Positions 1-9,031 of a stretch of 64,000 bases of DNA are shown piece after piece. Each line of letters starts with the position of its first letter. Positions within the stretch are counted from its first letter, which is position 1. A program made the translations under genes and the position numbers. This stretch comes from Helicobacter pylori Shi112 (GTDB lineage Bacteria; Campylobacterota; Campylobacteria; Campylobacterales; Helicobacteraceae): NCBI RefSeq assembly GCF_000277405.1, contig NC_017741.1, positions 372,001 to 436,000 of the forward strand, written 5' to 3'. The notes below the pieces were generated by a model. It had not been told where the DNA came from. It saw only the letters and a list, made by a program, of their open reading frames with translations, and did no database searches.

Positions 1-741
1 GATTTAAATTCCACAGAAGAATGCTTTAAAAAAGGCGATGTGGGTTGCGTCATCATTGAACCCATTGCCGGGAATATGGGGTTAGTGCCGGCTCAAAAAG
101 AGTTTTTATTAGGCTTAAAGGCTTTGTGTGAAAAATACCAAGCGGTGCTGATTTTAGATGAAGTGATGAGCGGGTTTAGAGCGAGCTTGAGCGGTTCTCA
201 AGAATTTTATGGCGTGGTGCCGGATTTGGTAACCTTTGGTAAGGTGATAGGCGCGGGGCTTCCTTTGGCGTGTTTTGGGGGGCGTGCGGAAATTATGGAC
301 TTGCTTTCACCCATTGGAGGCGTGTATCAAGCAGGCACATTGAGCGGTAATCCCCTAGCGGTGTGCGCGGGGTTGAGTGCGCTTTATAAAATCAAAAGAG
401 ATAAAACCCTTTATACCCGCTTAAACGCTTTAGCCGTTCGTTTGACTCAAGGTTTAAAAAAGAGCGCTCAAAACTATAACATCGCTTTAGAAACGCTCAA
501 TAGAGGGAGCATGTTTGGCTTTTTCTTTAACGAAAATGCGGTGCGTGATTTTGATGACGCTTTAAAAAGCGATACGGAAATGTTTGCAAAATTCCACCAA
601 AAAATGCTTTTTAAGGGCGTGTATTTGGCATGTTCAAGCTTTGAAACCGGCTTTATTTGTGAGCCTATGACTGAAGAGATGATTGATTTAGCGGTTGCAA
701 AAGCCGATGAAAGTTTTGATGAAATCATAAAAGGTGTGTGA
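1..741 (+). CDS. hemL: Glutamate-1-semialdehyde 2,1-aminomutase, 3' part
   Basis: Pyridoxal-phosphate enzyme that converts glutamate-1-semialdehyde to 5-aminolevulinate, the C5 entry into heme synthesis in the cytoplasm. The gene runs in from outside the window; the visible 246 residues read in one frame from base 1 and hold the C-terminal half of a class III aminotransferase fold. Visible landmarks are [19 protein letters not shown] (PLP-contacting Asp) and [11 protein letters not shown], where the Lys should be the Schiff-base residue, followed by the G-rich GTLSGNPLA stretch. A GTG at 40 is an internal Val codon, not a start. The stop overlaps the start of the next small gene, so they are probably co-transcribed. 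Matches HP0306 of strain 26695. Confidence 0.95.
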   Translation, partial: DLNSTEECFKKGDVGCVIIEPIAGNMGLVPAQKEFLLGLKALCEKYQAVLILDEVMSGFRASLSGSQEFYGVVPDLVTFGKVIGAGLPLACFGGRAEIMDLLSPIGGVYQAGTLSGNPLAVCAGLSALYKIKRDKTLYTRLNALAVRLTQGLKKSAQNYNIALETLNRGSMFGFFFNENAVRDFDDALKSDTEMFAKFHQKMLFKGVYLACSSFETGFICEPMTEEMIDLAVAKADESFDEIIKGV

Positions 742-1003
742 ATTTTTGAAAAAGCCAAAGTATTATAAATTCATAGAGGGGGCGAATTATTTGAGCTTGG
801 GGCTTTCTATGGTGGTAGCGATCCTTATGGGCGTGGCTATAGGCTATGGGCTTAAAAAGCTCACTCATATTTCGTGGCTTTTTTGGCTTGGGGTTATTTG
901 GGGCGTGTTAGCGAGCTTTCTCAATGTCTATAAAGCTTATAAAAACATGCAAAAAGATTATGAAGAATTAGCCAAAGACCCTAAACACACACAAAACAAG
1001 TAA
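734..1003 (+). CDS. Small AtpZ/AtpI-like membrane protein
   Basis: 89 residues starting at a GTG that overlaps the last codons of hemL by 8 bases. Two hydrophobic segments (about residues 17-37 and 46-66) separated by a short basic turn, then a charged tail. The arrangement, with [18 protein letters not shown] in the first helix, resembles the AtpZ/AtpI family, whose members are linked to ATP synthase assembly or ion supply; here the gene is not beside an atp operon, so the role is inferred from family resemblance only. Position corresponds to HP0307. Confidence 0.75.
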   Translation: MCEFLKKPKYYKFIEGANYLSLGLSMVVAILMGVAIGYGLKKLTHISWLFWLGVIWGVLASFLNVYKAYKNMQKDYEELAKDPKHTQNK

Positions 1004-1018
1004 ATACAATAAAAGCCC

Positions 1019-1423
1019 ATGTGCCAAATCAAATGCTTGCTTATTTTACTTTCTATCAATATAGTTAGCGCGATCATCATTTATTTTTTCCAAGCATTTC
1101 AAGGGGTTTTGAATTTTGAAGGGGGGTTTTTAGGGTTTTTTATCGTGGCGTTGTCTTCGTATTACGGCGTTAAAAAGCGTTTGGATTTAAGGAAACAAAA
1201 TTCAGGAGAAAAAGAAGAAAAGCAAAAATTCCAAAAATTCGCCTTGGGCTTGGAAATGTCTTTTAATGTGTGGCGTTTAGGGGGGTATGGGGTTTTACTA
1301 GGCATTTTAGGAGCGCTTTTATTCTTGCATCTTTTTAACGGGTTAATCTTTCTTATCGGCGTGTTTGTGAGTTCGCTCTCTAGCGCGTTATTACGATTTT
1401 TGAATAATAATGGTAAGTTTTGA
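1019..1423 (+). CDS. Hypothetical membrane protein (HP0308-like)
   Basis: 134 residues with an N-terminal hydrophobic segment (about 5-25), a second at about 35-50, a basic and glutamate-rich loop (about 53-75), and a long hydrophobic C-terminal region (about 90-125) that could form two helices. No catalytic motif recognised. It follows the AtpZ-like gene by 15 bases, in the same direction, and precedes the amidohydrolase. I do not recognise a family; an inner membrane protein of unknown function is all that can be said. Confidence 0.6.
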   Translation: MCQIKCLLILLSINIVSAIIIYFFQAFQGVLNFEGGFLGFFIVALSSYYGVKKRLDLRKQNSGEKEEKQKFQKFALGLEMSFNVWRLGGYGVLLGILGALLFLHLFNGLIFLIGVFVSSLSSALLRFLNNNGKF

Positions 1424-1477
1424 CACAAACGCATGTGGATTTTAACCCCATTAATCCTCTTTTAATTTCTAATCCTA

Positions 1478-1483
1478 TACAAT
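1478..1483 (+). promoter_or_regulatory. Probable sigma-80 -10 box (TACAAT)
   Basis: TACAAT about 24 bases before the TTG start of the amidohydrolase gene, in an AT-rich gap after HP0308. H. pylori housekeeping promoters rely mainly on a TATAAT-like -10, so this is a plausible promoter for the amidohydrolase-pgdA pair. Confidence 0.45.
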
Positions 1484-1506
1484 AAAAACAAAAATGGGAG
1501 TGGATC

Positions 1507-2391
1507 TTGAAAACAAAAAATCCCGCTAAAAGAATCCTAAAAACGGCTACGATTCAGATGCAATCCAAACCCTACGCCTTAAATGAAAACCTGCAATTAG
1601 CGCTCAATCTCGCCAAAGAAGCCCACAACAAAGGCGCGAATCTCATTGTTTTACCGGAATTGTTTGATAGCGGTTATTGCGTGAATGATAAAGACGCAGA
1701 GTTTGGGATAGATCTTAAAGCGATAGAGCACAGAAAGGAAACGCTAAAAAACGAGTCGTTGAGAGCGTTAAGCGATTTTGCAAAATCCAATAAGGTGCAT
1801 CTAGTGGCGTGCAGCATTGAAAAAACGGATAAAAAACTCTACGACAGCGCTTATATCATTCCACCAAAAGGCGGGATCGTTGGAAAACACCGCAAGGTTT
1901 ATTTGTGGGGCGATGAAAAATCGCGTTTCAAAAGGGGTAAAAAATACGAGGTTTTTACGCTGGATTTTGGGGATTTTAGCGCGAAAGTGGGTTTGCAAAT
2001 TTGCTATGAAATCGGCTTTGGCGTGGGAGCGAATCTTTTAGCGTTACAAGGAGCGGAGATTTTAATCTATCCTAGCGCGTTTGGCAAAGCTAGGGCTTAT
2101 AACTGGGATTTATTGAGCAAGGCTAGAGCGTTAGAAAATGGCTGTTTTGTGTGTGCGTGCAATCATAGTGGGGAAGAAACTAACGCTCAATTAAAACAAA
2201 CGCTAGAGTTTGCCGGCGATTCAAGAATCATCGCGCCCAACGGGAAAATCATTGCGCAAGCCACCAGGCTTAATGAAGCCATTATCGCTGAAATGGATTT
2301 AAACGAAGCGGCACTGCAACGCCAAAAAATTCCTTATTTACAAGATTTTGACACCAAACTCACCAAAAAGGGGTTTGGAAAACTCACTTAA
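1507..2391 (+). CDS. Carbon-nitrogen hydrolase (nitrilase superfamily amidohydrolase)
   Basis: 294 residues. The nitrilase-superfamily catalytic triad is visible: Glu in LIVLPELFDS, Lys in GKHRKVYLW and Cys in VGLQICYEIGF. The enzyme should hydrolyse an amide or N-carbamoyl substrate in the cytoplasm; which one cannot be told from sequence (omega-amidase, carbamoyl-putrescine amidase and other relatives share these motifs). The start is TTG at 1507, with GGGAG eight to twelve bases upstream. Only 12 bases separate it from pgdA, which suggests an operon. Corresponds to HP0309. Confidence 0.88.
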   Translation: MKTKNPAKRILKTATIQMQSKPYALNENLQLALNLAKEAHNKGANLIVLPELFDSGYCVNDKDAEFGIDLKAIEHRKETLKNESLRALSDFAKSNKVHLVACSIEKTDKKLYDSAYIIPPKGGIVGKHRKVYLWGDEKSRFKRGKKYEVFTLDFGDFSAKVGLQICYEIGFGVGANLLALQGAEILIYPSAFGKARAYNWDLLSKARALENGCFVCACNHSGEETNAQLKQTLEFAGDSRIIAPNGKIIAQATRLNEAIIAEMDLNEAALQRQKIPYLQDFDTKLTKKGFGKLT

Positions 2392-2403
2392 AAAGGAGCG
2401 ATT

Positions 2404-3285
2404 ATGGCAAAAGAAATTTTAGTGGCTTATGGCGTGGATATTGATGCGGTGGCTGGTTGGCTAGGGAGCTATGGCGGGGAGGATTCGCCTGATGATATTT
2501 CGCGCGGGCTTTTTGCGGGCGAAGTGGGGATCCCACGGCTTTTGAAATTGTTTAAAAAATACCATCTCCCTGCGACTTGGTTTGCGCCTGGGCATTCTAT
2601 TGAAACTTTCCCTGAACAAATGAAAATGATCGTGGATGCAGGGCATGAAGTGGGTGCGCATGGGTATTCGCATGAAAACCCTATCGCTATGAGCACCAAG
2701 CAAGAAGAAGATGTTTTGTTAAAAAGTATTGAATTGATTAAAGATCTCACTGGCAAAGCCCCCACAGGCTATGTGGCGCCGTGGTGGGAGTTTTCTAATA
2801 TCACTAATGAATTGCTTTTAAAACATGGCTTCAAATACGACCACTCGCTCATGCACAATGATTTCACGCCTTATTTCGTGCGCGTGGGGGATAGTTGGAG
2901 CAAGATTGATTATAGTTTGGAAGCTAAGGATTGGATGAAGCCTTTGATCCGTGGGGTGGAAACCGATTTGGTGGAAATCCCTGCGAATTGGTATTTGGAC
3001 GACTTGCCGCCGATGATGTTTATTAAAAAATCCCCCAATAGCTTTGGTTTTGTAAGCCCGCGCGATATAGGGCAAATGTGGATCGATCAATTTGATTGGG
3101 TTTATCGTGAGATGGATTATGCGGTGTTTAGCATGACAATCCACCCTGATGTGAGCGCCCGCCCGCAAGTGTTGCTCATGCATGAAAAAATCATTGAGCA
3201 TATCAACAAGCACGAGGGCGTGCGTTGGGTAACATTCAACGAAATCGCTGACGATTTCTTAAAACGAAGCCCCAGAAAAAAATAG
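2404..3285 (+). CDS. pgdA: Peptidoglycan deacetylase PgdA
   Basis: 293 residues, polysaccharide deacetylase (carbohydrate esterase 4-like) fold. Visible metal and catalytic motifs are the early Asp pair in [11 protein letters not shown] and the HxxxH zinc motif in [10 protein letters not shown]. In H. pylori this enzyme (HP0310) is known to N-deacetylate peptidoglycan and confer resistance to lysozyme, aiding immune evasion. It carries no signal peptide. AAAGGAG lies just before the ATG at 2404. The gene is followed by a strong hairpin at 3304-3337 and meets the R-M genes head to head. Confidence 0.93.
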   Translation: MAKEILVAYGVDIDAVAGWLGSYGGEDSPDDISRGLFAGEVGIPRLLKLFKKYHLPATWFAPGHSIETFPEQMKMIVDAGHEVGAHGYSHENPIAMSTKQEEDVLLKSIELIKDLTGKAPTGYVAPWWEFSNITNELLLKHGFKYDHSLMHNDFTPYFVRVGDSWSKIDYSLEAKDWMKPLIRGVETDLVEIPANWYLDDLPPMMFIKKSPNSFGFVSPRDIGQMWIDQFDWVYREMDYAVFSMTIHPDVSARPQVLLMHEKIIEHINKHEGVRWVTFNEIADDFLKRSPRKK

Positions 3286-3303
3286 CGGTTGGAATTGTAC
3301 CTA

Positions 3304-3337
3304 AGTTGGTGTGAATTTAGTGGGATTCACGCCAACT
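3304..3337. terminator. Bidirectional hairpin between pgdA and the R gene
   Basis: Two 13-base arms (3304-3316 and 3325-3337) pair with a single G-U and enclose an 8-base loop. The hairpin lies right after the pgdA stop and 2 bases beyond the stop of the oppositely oriented nuclease gene. Neither side has a clear T run, so it is a hairpin that may end transcription from both sides rather than a textbook terminator. Confidence 0.55.
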
Positions 3338-3338
3338 G

Positions 3339-4031
3339 CTACAAATAAACTTTCAATTCATTCTCCATTAGTTTGATTGCTTTAATGAGAATCTGTTCAT
3401 CTAAAGGTTTGAAATTTTTGTGTATGGGTTGGTTTATGTCTCTTTCACCTTTGAGTAAGGTTACTATATTCAGATTCACGCTTTCAAAGTAGCTCATTAT
3501 AGCATGCGTGGATTTTGATCCCAATGGGGTTTCTGGTAAAGCTGAATAATCCCCTCCTAATTGACTTTCTAGCTGAAATAAATAACAAGATATATTTGGA
3601 TATAAAGTTTTAAGGAGATGAAAATCTACTAATATTCACTTTAGCATAGCATTTTCCGTATAGTTTTTACACTCTATCCCCATAACCAATTGATTATCCA
3701 CAAATATATGTTTATCAACACTCAATCCGTAATAATAATCTTTCTTACGCTCTAATATGTATGCCCTTACTTGTTTGTTAGCTATATTTTCTATGTAGCT
3801 GTCTTTGATAGGAATCTTTATTTTTTTAGAATTTATTTCAAGCCTATTAGCTTTAGCGCCAATATTTTGCCACGCTATTTTTACAATCGCTTCGCTGATA
3901 TCTTCTAGTAATTTGCCTTTAGCACTTCTTATAACTCCACCATACGCCCTGCTATCTTGCCCCTGAGCATCTTTATCAATATCTTTAACCACGCTTCCAT
4001 AGACTTGTATAATATCTTCTATAGAACTCAA
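3339..4031 (-). pseudogene. Type II restriction endonuclease, broken by one in-frame stop
   Basis: Read through, this is one 230-codon frame interrupted only by a TGA at 3636-3638 (codon 132). The N-terminal 131 residues include a PD-(D/E)xK-like site: Asp106, then Glu120-Cys-Lys122 in LVMGIECKNY. After the stop the same frame continues without gap (LVDFHLLKTLYPN, FQLESQLGGDYSALPE, then ...NELKVYL) to a TAG at 3339. A change of a CGA or similar codon to TGA explains the break, so the enzyme is probably inactive unless the stop is read through. It starts 10 bases after the methyltransferase stop, as expected for an M-R pair. Specificity is unknown. The region is AT-richer than its neighbours. 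Confidence 0.8.
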
Positions 4032-4041
4032 ATCACATCTC

Positions 4042-5151
4042 TCAATTAAATAAATTTGTTACTTCTTTTAGTCTTGCTCTTGCTACTTCACAATACTTTT
4101 CACTAATGTCTATACCTATGAATCTGCGCCCTAGTTGTTTGGCGACTTTTGTCGTTGTCCCTGCACCATTAAATGGATCTAATATAATATCATTTTGATA
4201 GGAAAATAGTTTTAAACACCGCTTTACTAATTCTTCTGGAAACATTGCATCATGCCCATATTGTTTCATGTTGCGTTCTGGGGCAAAGTTCCACTTTCCA
4301 TAAACCCACTTTTTAAATTCATCATCGGTTATGTCAATGCTGTCTTTATCGCCCTCTTTTTTAAGATTATTTTTGCAAAAAATTTCAATAAACTCCCACG
4401 AATATTTTAAATATGGTGCAGCAGGGCTTTTCCAGCTTCCCCAAGTGCAGTATTTGCAGTTGTAGTTATTCTTTTCCCATAAAATCTCGCCTTTCCAAAT
4501 AAGCCCTTCATCAATGAAAAATTTGCTGATAAAATGGTGTGTAGGGATATAATCGCTAAACATAGGCTGGATATTGACGATGATTCGCCCTCCGCTTTTT
4601 AATACACGAATACACTCTTTAAAAATGGCAAAAAGCGTGTTGAAATACTCATGCCAAAGATTTGCATCCTGCGTTGCGCTGTAATTGATACCAAAGTTGT
4701 AAGGTGGCGAAGTTAGCACTATATCTATGCAATTATTCGGGAGCTTTTTTAAAAACTCCAAGCTATCTTCGCAGTAAATTTGATTAAGACAGCTTTGAAT
4801 CTCATTTGTCTCCTTGCTAAACTCTTTTTTGTAAGATTCGTAAGCCAATCTTGCCTTTGCGTTTTGCTTTTTGTTGGCGACTTTTTTGGCTTTATTGAAG
4901 CTCTTAAATACGATTTTGCCATTTTGACTAGAAAATGAGCGAATTTTATACAACTCCTCTAATGTCTTTTGAACTAGCGTATTTTGTGTAGTAGATTCAA
5001 GCATTTTTAAATCCACAATGTCAAAATTAAGCGTGATATTTGAAGGATTAACAATCGATTCAATACCGCAAGATTGCAACAATGAAAGCGCGTCTGTTAT
5101 CTCATCTGGCGCATAAATATTTTCTAGTGTAAGAGTTCTATAATCCTGCAT
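4042..5151 (-). CDS. Type II DNA amino-methyltransferase (m4C or m6A, beta class)
   Basis: 369 residues. Motif order is TSPPY (residues 147-151, catalytic motif IV) before DPFNGAGTT (about 325-333, SAM-binding motif I), which is the beta-class order with the target recognition region between them. The SPPY form and the CTWGSWKSP stretch are more usual in N4-cytosine enzymes, but N6-adenine cannot be excluded. An extra 120-residue N-terminal region precedes the catalytic core. It lies upstream of, and 10 bases from, a broken nuclease gene, so it now probably works as a solitary methylase. A TGC-TACAAT box at 5213-5221 on this strand is a likely promoter. Strain-variable insertion between pgdA and the HP0311 gene. 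Confidence 0.88.
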   Translation of the reverse strand: MQDYRTLTLENIYAPDEITDALSLLQSCGIESIVNPSNITLNFDIVDLKMLESTTQNTLVQKTLEELYKIRSFSSQNGKIVFKSFNKAKKVANKKQNAKARLAYESYKKEFSKETNEIQSCLNQIYCEDSLEFLKKLPNNCIDIVLTSPPYNFGINYSATQDANLWHEYFNTLFAIFKECIRVLKSGGRIIVNIQPMFSDYIPTHHFISKFFIDEGLIWKGEILWEKNNYNCKYCTWGSWKSPAAPYLKYSWEFIEIFCKNNLKKEGDKDSIDITDDEFKKWVYGKWNFAPERNMKQYGHDAMFPEELVKRCLKLFSYQNDIILDPFNGAGTTTKVAKQLGRRFIGIDISEKYCEVARARLKEVTNLFN

Positions 5152-5212
5152 TAAATTTCCTAATCAATAAACAATTAAACAGCACGAGATTTATTCTTGT
5201 TTTTTCAGTAAA

Positions 5213-5221
5213 ATTGTAGCA
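5213..5221 (-). promoter_or_regulatory. Extended -10 box for the methyltransferase gene
   Basis: On the minus strand the sequence reads TGCTACAAT about 60 bases before the methyltransferase ATG. This fits an extended -10 for the vegetative sigma factor. The start of the divergent HP0311-like gene is 26 bases to the right. Confidence 0.4.
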
Positions 5222-5246
5222 TGATTTAGATTTAAAAGGTTGAAAG

Positions 5247-5603
5247 ATGTGCGTTTTATGCGGGGAGCTTATCAGTTCTTTCCATTGGACTGATAGTTAT
5301 GAGAATGAAAATTTGAAGGGGCAAAATGCGCTTATTAGTGCCAATGAAAACGCCAGGGAGCGCAAAAGAGCACGGATCAAACGAGTGGGATTGCTCAATC
5401 AAATTTTGGCGTTTTATGGGCTAAAAATGGATGATTGGCAAGGCGCGAAGTTTGTGTTGTGCGATAAAAAAGGGCAAAGCGTGATCGTGAATGATTTGGG
5501 CGATTTGTGGGATAAGGCGCAAAACTTAGCCAAAAAAGAGATGGACGCGCTAGATTCTCATCTGTTAGCGTTTTTAAATCAAAATACCAACGCCATTCAC
5601 TGA
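5247..5603 (+). CDS. Hypothetical protein (HP0311-like), partner of CobW GTPase
   Basis: 118 residues beginning with a CxxC (MCVLCGELISSFHWTD), which could bind metal or an iron-sulfur group. The middle is basic (ENARERKRARIKR) and the rest has no motif I recognise. Its TGA shares one base with the ATG of the CobW-type GTPase gene, so the two are translationally coupled. A role in metal insertion or sensing alongside the GTPase is an inference from this coupling and from the CxxC. Confidence 0.75.
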   Translation: MCVLCGELISSFHWTDSYENENLKGQNALISANENARERKRARIKRVGLLNQILAFYGLKMDDWQGAKFVLCDKKGQSVIVNDLGDLWDKAQNLAKKEMDALDSHLLAFLNQNTNAIH

Positions 5604-6568
5604 TGCCCAAAATCCCTATCACGCTCATCACCGGTTTTTTAGGCAGTGGTAAAACGAGTTTCTTAAGCGAATATTTAAACCAAACAGATCACCAAGGCGT
5701 TGTGCTTATCATCAATGAAATCGGTCAAGCCGCCTTGGATCAGCGCATCTTAAACATTCAATATTGCGGTGAAAAAATGCTCTATCTTAACGCAGGGTGC
5801 GTGTGTTGCAACAAACGCATGGATTTAGTGGAGTCTCTAAAAGCCACGCTCAATAACTATGAATGGCGCGGCGAAATTTTAAAGCGCATCATTATTGAAA
5901 CCACCGGTTTAGCCAACCCGGTGCCGATTTTATGGACGATTTTGAGCGACACTTTTTTAGGGGCGCATTTTGAGATTCAAAGCGTGGTGGTTTGTGTGGA
6001 TGCACTGAACGCTAGAATGCATTTAACCAACAATGAAGCTAAAGAGCAAATCGTTTTTGCTGATAGCGTTTTATTGACCAAAACGGATTTGCAAAACGAC
6101 AGCGTGGCTTTAATCAAATTAAAAGAGCGCTTGCAATCCATTAACCCTAGTGCAGAAATTTTTGACAAGAAAAATATCCATTACGAAAGCTTTTTTTCAC
6201 GCAAAAATAGGGTGCGAAATTTTATGCCAAGAATGCCAAAAGATTCGCACTCGCAAGGCTTTGAAACTTTGAGCATTAATTTTGAAGGGGCGATGGAATG
6301 GAGCGCGTTTGGGATTTGGCTGAGTTTGTTATTGCATAAATACGGCACACAGATTTTACGCATCAAGGGGATTATTGACACTGGAAGCGGCTTTTTGGTG
6401 AGTATTAATGGCGTGATGCATATCATTTACCCGCCTAAGCACATTTTAAAGGATCAAAACGGCTCTAACCTCGTTTTTATCATGCGCCATTTAGAGCGTG
6501 AAAAAATCTTAAATTCATTAAAGGGTTTTAAGGATTTTCTCGGCATTAAGGGTTTTGAAACCCAATAA
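5603..6568 (+). CDS. CobW/YjiA-type G3E GTPase (metallochaperone family)
   Basis: 321 residues. The N-terminal G domain shows a Walker A at residues 11-18 (GFLGSGKT), the family's CxCC metal site at 66-69 (GCVCCN), the ETTGLANP switch motif and LTKTDL as the NKxD equivalent. A smaller C-terminal CobW-like domain follows. Members of this family load or traffic Zn, Co or Ni; the metal here is not shown by the sequence. The start overlaps the stop of the upstream CxxC protein. Corresponds to HP0312. Confidence 0.9.
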   Translation: MPKIPITLITGFLGSGKTSFLSEYLNQTDHQGVVLIINEIGQAALDQRILNIQYCGEKMLYLNAGCVCCNKRMDLVESLKATLNNYEWRGEILKRIIIETTGLANPVPILWTILSDTFLGAHFEIQSVVVCVDALNARMHLTNNEAKEQIVFADSVLLTKTDLQNDSVALIKLKERLQSINPSAEIFDKKNIHYESFFSRKNRVRNFMPRMPKDSHSQGFETLSINFEGAMEWSAFGIWLSLLLHKYGTQILRIKGIIDTGSGFLVSINGVMHIIYPPKHILKDQNGSNLVFIMRHLEREKILNSLKGFKDFLGIKGFETQ

Positions 6569-6573
6569 TTTTT

Positions 6574-7719
6574 CTATTGATTGATGGCTGTTTGCATTTT
6601 GATAGGGAAAAGAACGATAAAGCTTAAAACCAAACACGCCCCACAAATGACAAAAATCAAAAGATAGCCCAAATCCCCTAAAAAGATCGTAAAAAGATAC
6701 GAAAAAAGCGCTTGGAAAATGCCAAAAGAAAACACCACCCACGAAGACGCTTTAGCGAAATGCTTTGCGCCTGCAATTTTTAAAGCCATCATGCTGAATA
6801 AATTGATATTGGCGGTTGTGGCCGCTCCCATTATAAAGATGCTTAAATTGAGTAAAGAGATTTGGTGGAAAAAAATGGGCAAAAAGCATGCGATAGATTT
6901 TAAAATAAGGATAAAGATATTGGCGTTTTTAGCCCCTAGTTTTTGAGCCATGGGACCGCTGATTAAAGAGCCAAGCGTGGCCCCAAAACCAAAAAACGCC
7001 CATGAAGTTCCAGCGATAGCGGGGGAGATATTTAAATGGCGAATCAAATAATCCACCCAAAAAAGCGTGTGCGGTAAAAAACCAATCGCATTGAGCGCGC
7101 AAGAAATGAGCAATAACCACAAATGAAAAGGGATTTTAAACGCGCTTTCTTCTTTTTTAACGGATTTTTTCCTTAAAGAATGGTTTTTTAACCCAATCAA
7201 GGAAAGAATAAAGGCTATCAAACAACTGCCCCCTAAAAAAATCCATGCCCATTTGATATTATAAGAGCTAATCCAAGGCAGAACAAACCCACTAAAGACA
7301 GATCCAACGCCTACAGCGCTAAAAATAAGCCCCCCCACTAAGGCTCTTTTATTTTCTTTGACATAGGGTAAAGAGAGGGGAGCGACTAAAATCATTAACG
7401 CGCTGCTAGCCACACCGGCGATAAAACGCCAGATCCAAAGCCAAAAGAAAGGGATACTATCAAAATAACAGATTAAAAAACTCAAAGCGATCAAACCAAA
7501 ACTGATTTTAGCGATGCTTTCTAATGACATTAATGGGCTTAAGAATTGGATTAAAAAACTCCCAAAAACATAGCCCATTAACACCGCAATACCCAGTTGG
7601 AAGCTTTGGTGTGGGGTTAAACTTCCTGATAAAATGAGTAGGGGGATTAAAACCACATAGCCAAAACGAGCCAAGCCGTTGGACACAAAAACCCCTAAAA
7701 AGCAAACAAACACGCGCAT
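6574..7719 (-). CDS. MFS transporter, YbfB/YjiJ type (annotated NarK in older records)
   Basis: About 381 residues with some twelve hydrophobic segments. The N-terminus carries NGLARFGYVVLIPLL, typical of the YbfB/YjiJ family of major facilitator proteins; I see no nitrate/nitrite porter signature, although the gene (HP0313) has been called a nitrite extrusion protein. ATG at 7719 is preferred: AAGGA lies eight to twelve bases before it. A TTG five codons upstream falls inside that ribosome site. The gene converges with the CobW gene, with only 5 bases between the stops. Substrate unknown. Confidence 0.85.
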   Translation of the reverse strand: MRVFVCFLGVFVSNGLARFGYVVLIPLLILSGSLTPHQSFQLGIAVLMGYVFGSFLIQFLSPLMSLESIAKISFGLIALSFLICYFDSIPFFWLWIWRFIAGVASSALMILVAPLSLPYVKENKRALVGGLIFSAVGVGSVFSGFVLPWISSYNIKWAWIFLGGSCLIAFILSLIGLKNHSLRKKSVKKEESAFKIPFHLWLLLISCALNAIGFLPHTLFWVDYLIRHLNISPAIAGTSWAFFGFGATLGSLISGPMAQKLGAKNANIFILILKSIACFLPIFFHQISLLNLSIFIMGAATTANINLFSMMALKIAGAKHFAKASSWVVFSFGIFQALFSYLFTIFLGDLGYLLIFVICGACLVLSFIVLFPIKMQTAINQ

Positions 7720-7741
7720 TTTGATCCTTAACAAACGACAA

Positions 7742-7747
7742 ATTATA
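7742..7747 (-). promoter_or_regulatory. -10 box for the MFS transporter gene
   Basis: TATAAT on the minus strand 22 bases before the ATG at 7719; a second AT-rich box (ATAATATA) lies some 20 bases further upstream. Confidence 0.4.
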
Positions 7748-7759
7748 AAAAAACAAGAT

Positions 7760-8185
7760 CTTATATTATATTGAAACTTGTTAATTGATAGCGCATAATG
7801 AAAGCATGGTAAGAATAAATTTAAGGAGCGTCCTTTACCAATACCCGTATTATTAAAGAGTCCTCACGATTGAGAAAAAAGAGTGGTTATTAGCGCTTAT
7901 AGAGCTTGTTTCAAAAGCGCTTTATAAAAACAAGGTTTCTATTAGGATAAGGCTTCTTGCGGTATCGTTGCTGAAACAGACGCTAATAACTATGGGCTAG
8001 GCTTAAAAAGAGCATCATTGAATAGCATGAAAGCGCTTTTTTTGTCATTTTGGAAAAATTTTGTCATTTTTTTGCTTTTGATGCTTTTTGTGTGGTGTTA
8101 GCCCACAAAAAGGCTTTTAGCATTTTTTAAGAGTGGATAGTAAAGAGCTTGACTTTGCCGTAACCTCTTTAAAAAGAGATCTTTT
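7760..8185. other. Spacer without an intact gene (site of HP0314-HP0317/babC in 26695)
   Basis: About 430 bases with no frame of useful length on either strand. In strain 26695, as I recall it, the outer membrane protein gene HP0317 (babC locus) sits between the NarK-like gene and hugZ; here nothing of that size is present. One stretch at about 7960-8090 reads AETDANNYGLGLKRA and continues about 25 residues, which may be a gene remnant, but it has no start. TTTTGTCATTTT occurs twice near 8038-8075. No other structure seen. Confidence 0.6.
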
Positions 8186-8199
8186 GGGGCGTTTGCCCC
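8186..8199. terminator. Possible terminator hairpin downstream of hugZ
   Basis: GGGGC-GTTT-GCCCC forms a tight 5-pair stem 17 bases beyond the hugZ stop. On the hugZ strand the downstream run is AAAAGATCTCTTTTT rather than an immediate U tract, so termination is only possible. Confidence 0.35.
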
Positions 8200-8215
8200 T
8201 TATGAGTGAGAAAGT

Positions 8216-9019
<804 letters not shown>

Positions 9020-9031
9020 TTAAATATTAGC

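Noticed and set aside
2818-3213. 131-codon frame antisense to pgdA
   Set aside because: No ribosome site, His/Ile-rich shadow of the pgdA codons.
3339-3524. Separate 61-residue gene
   Set aside because: Same frame as the nuclease upstream and no start signals; it is the severed C-terminus.
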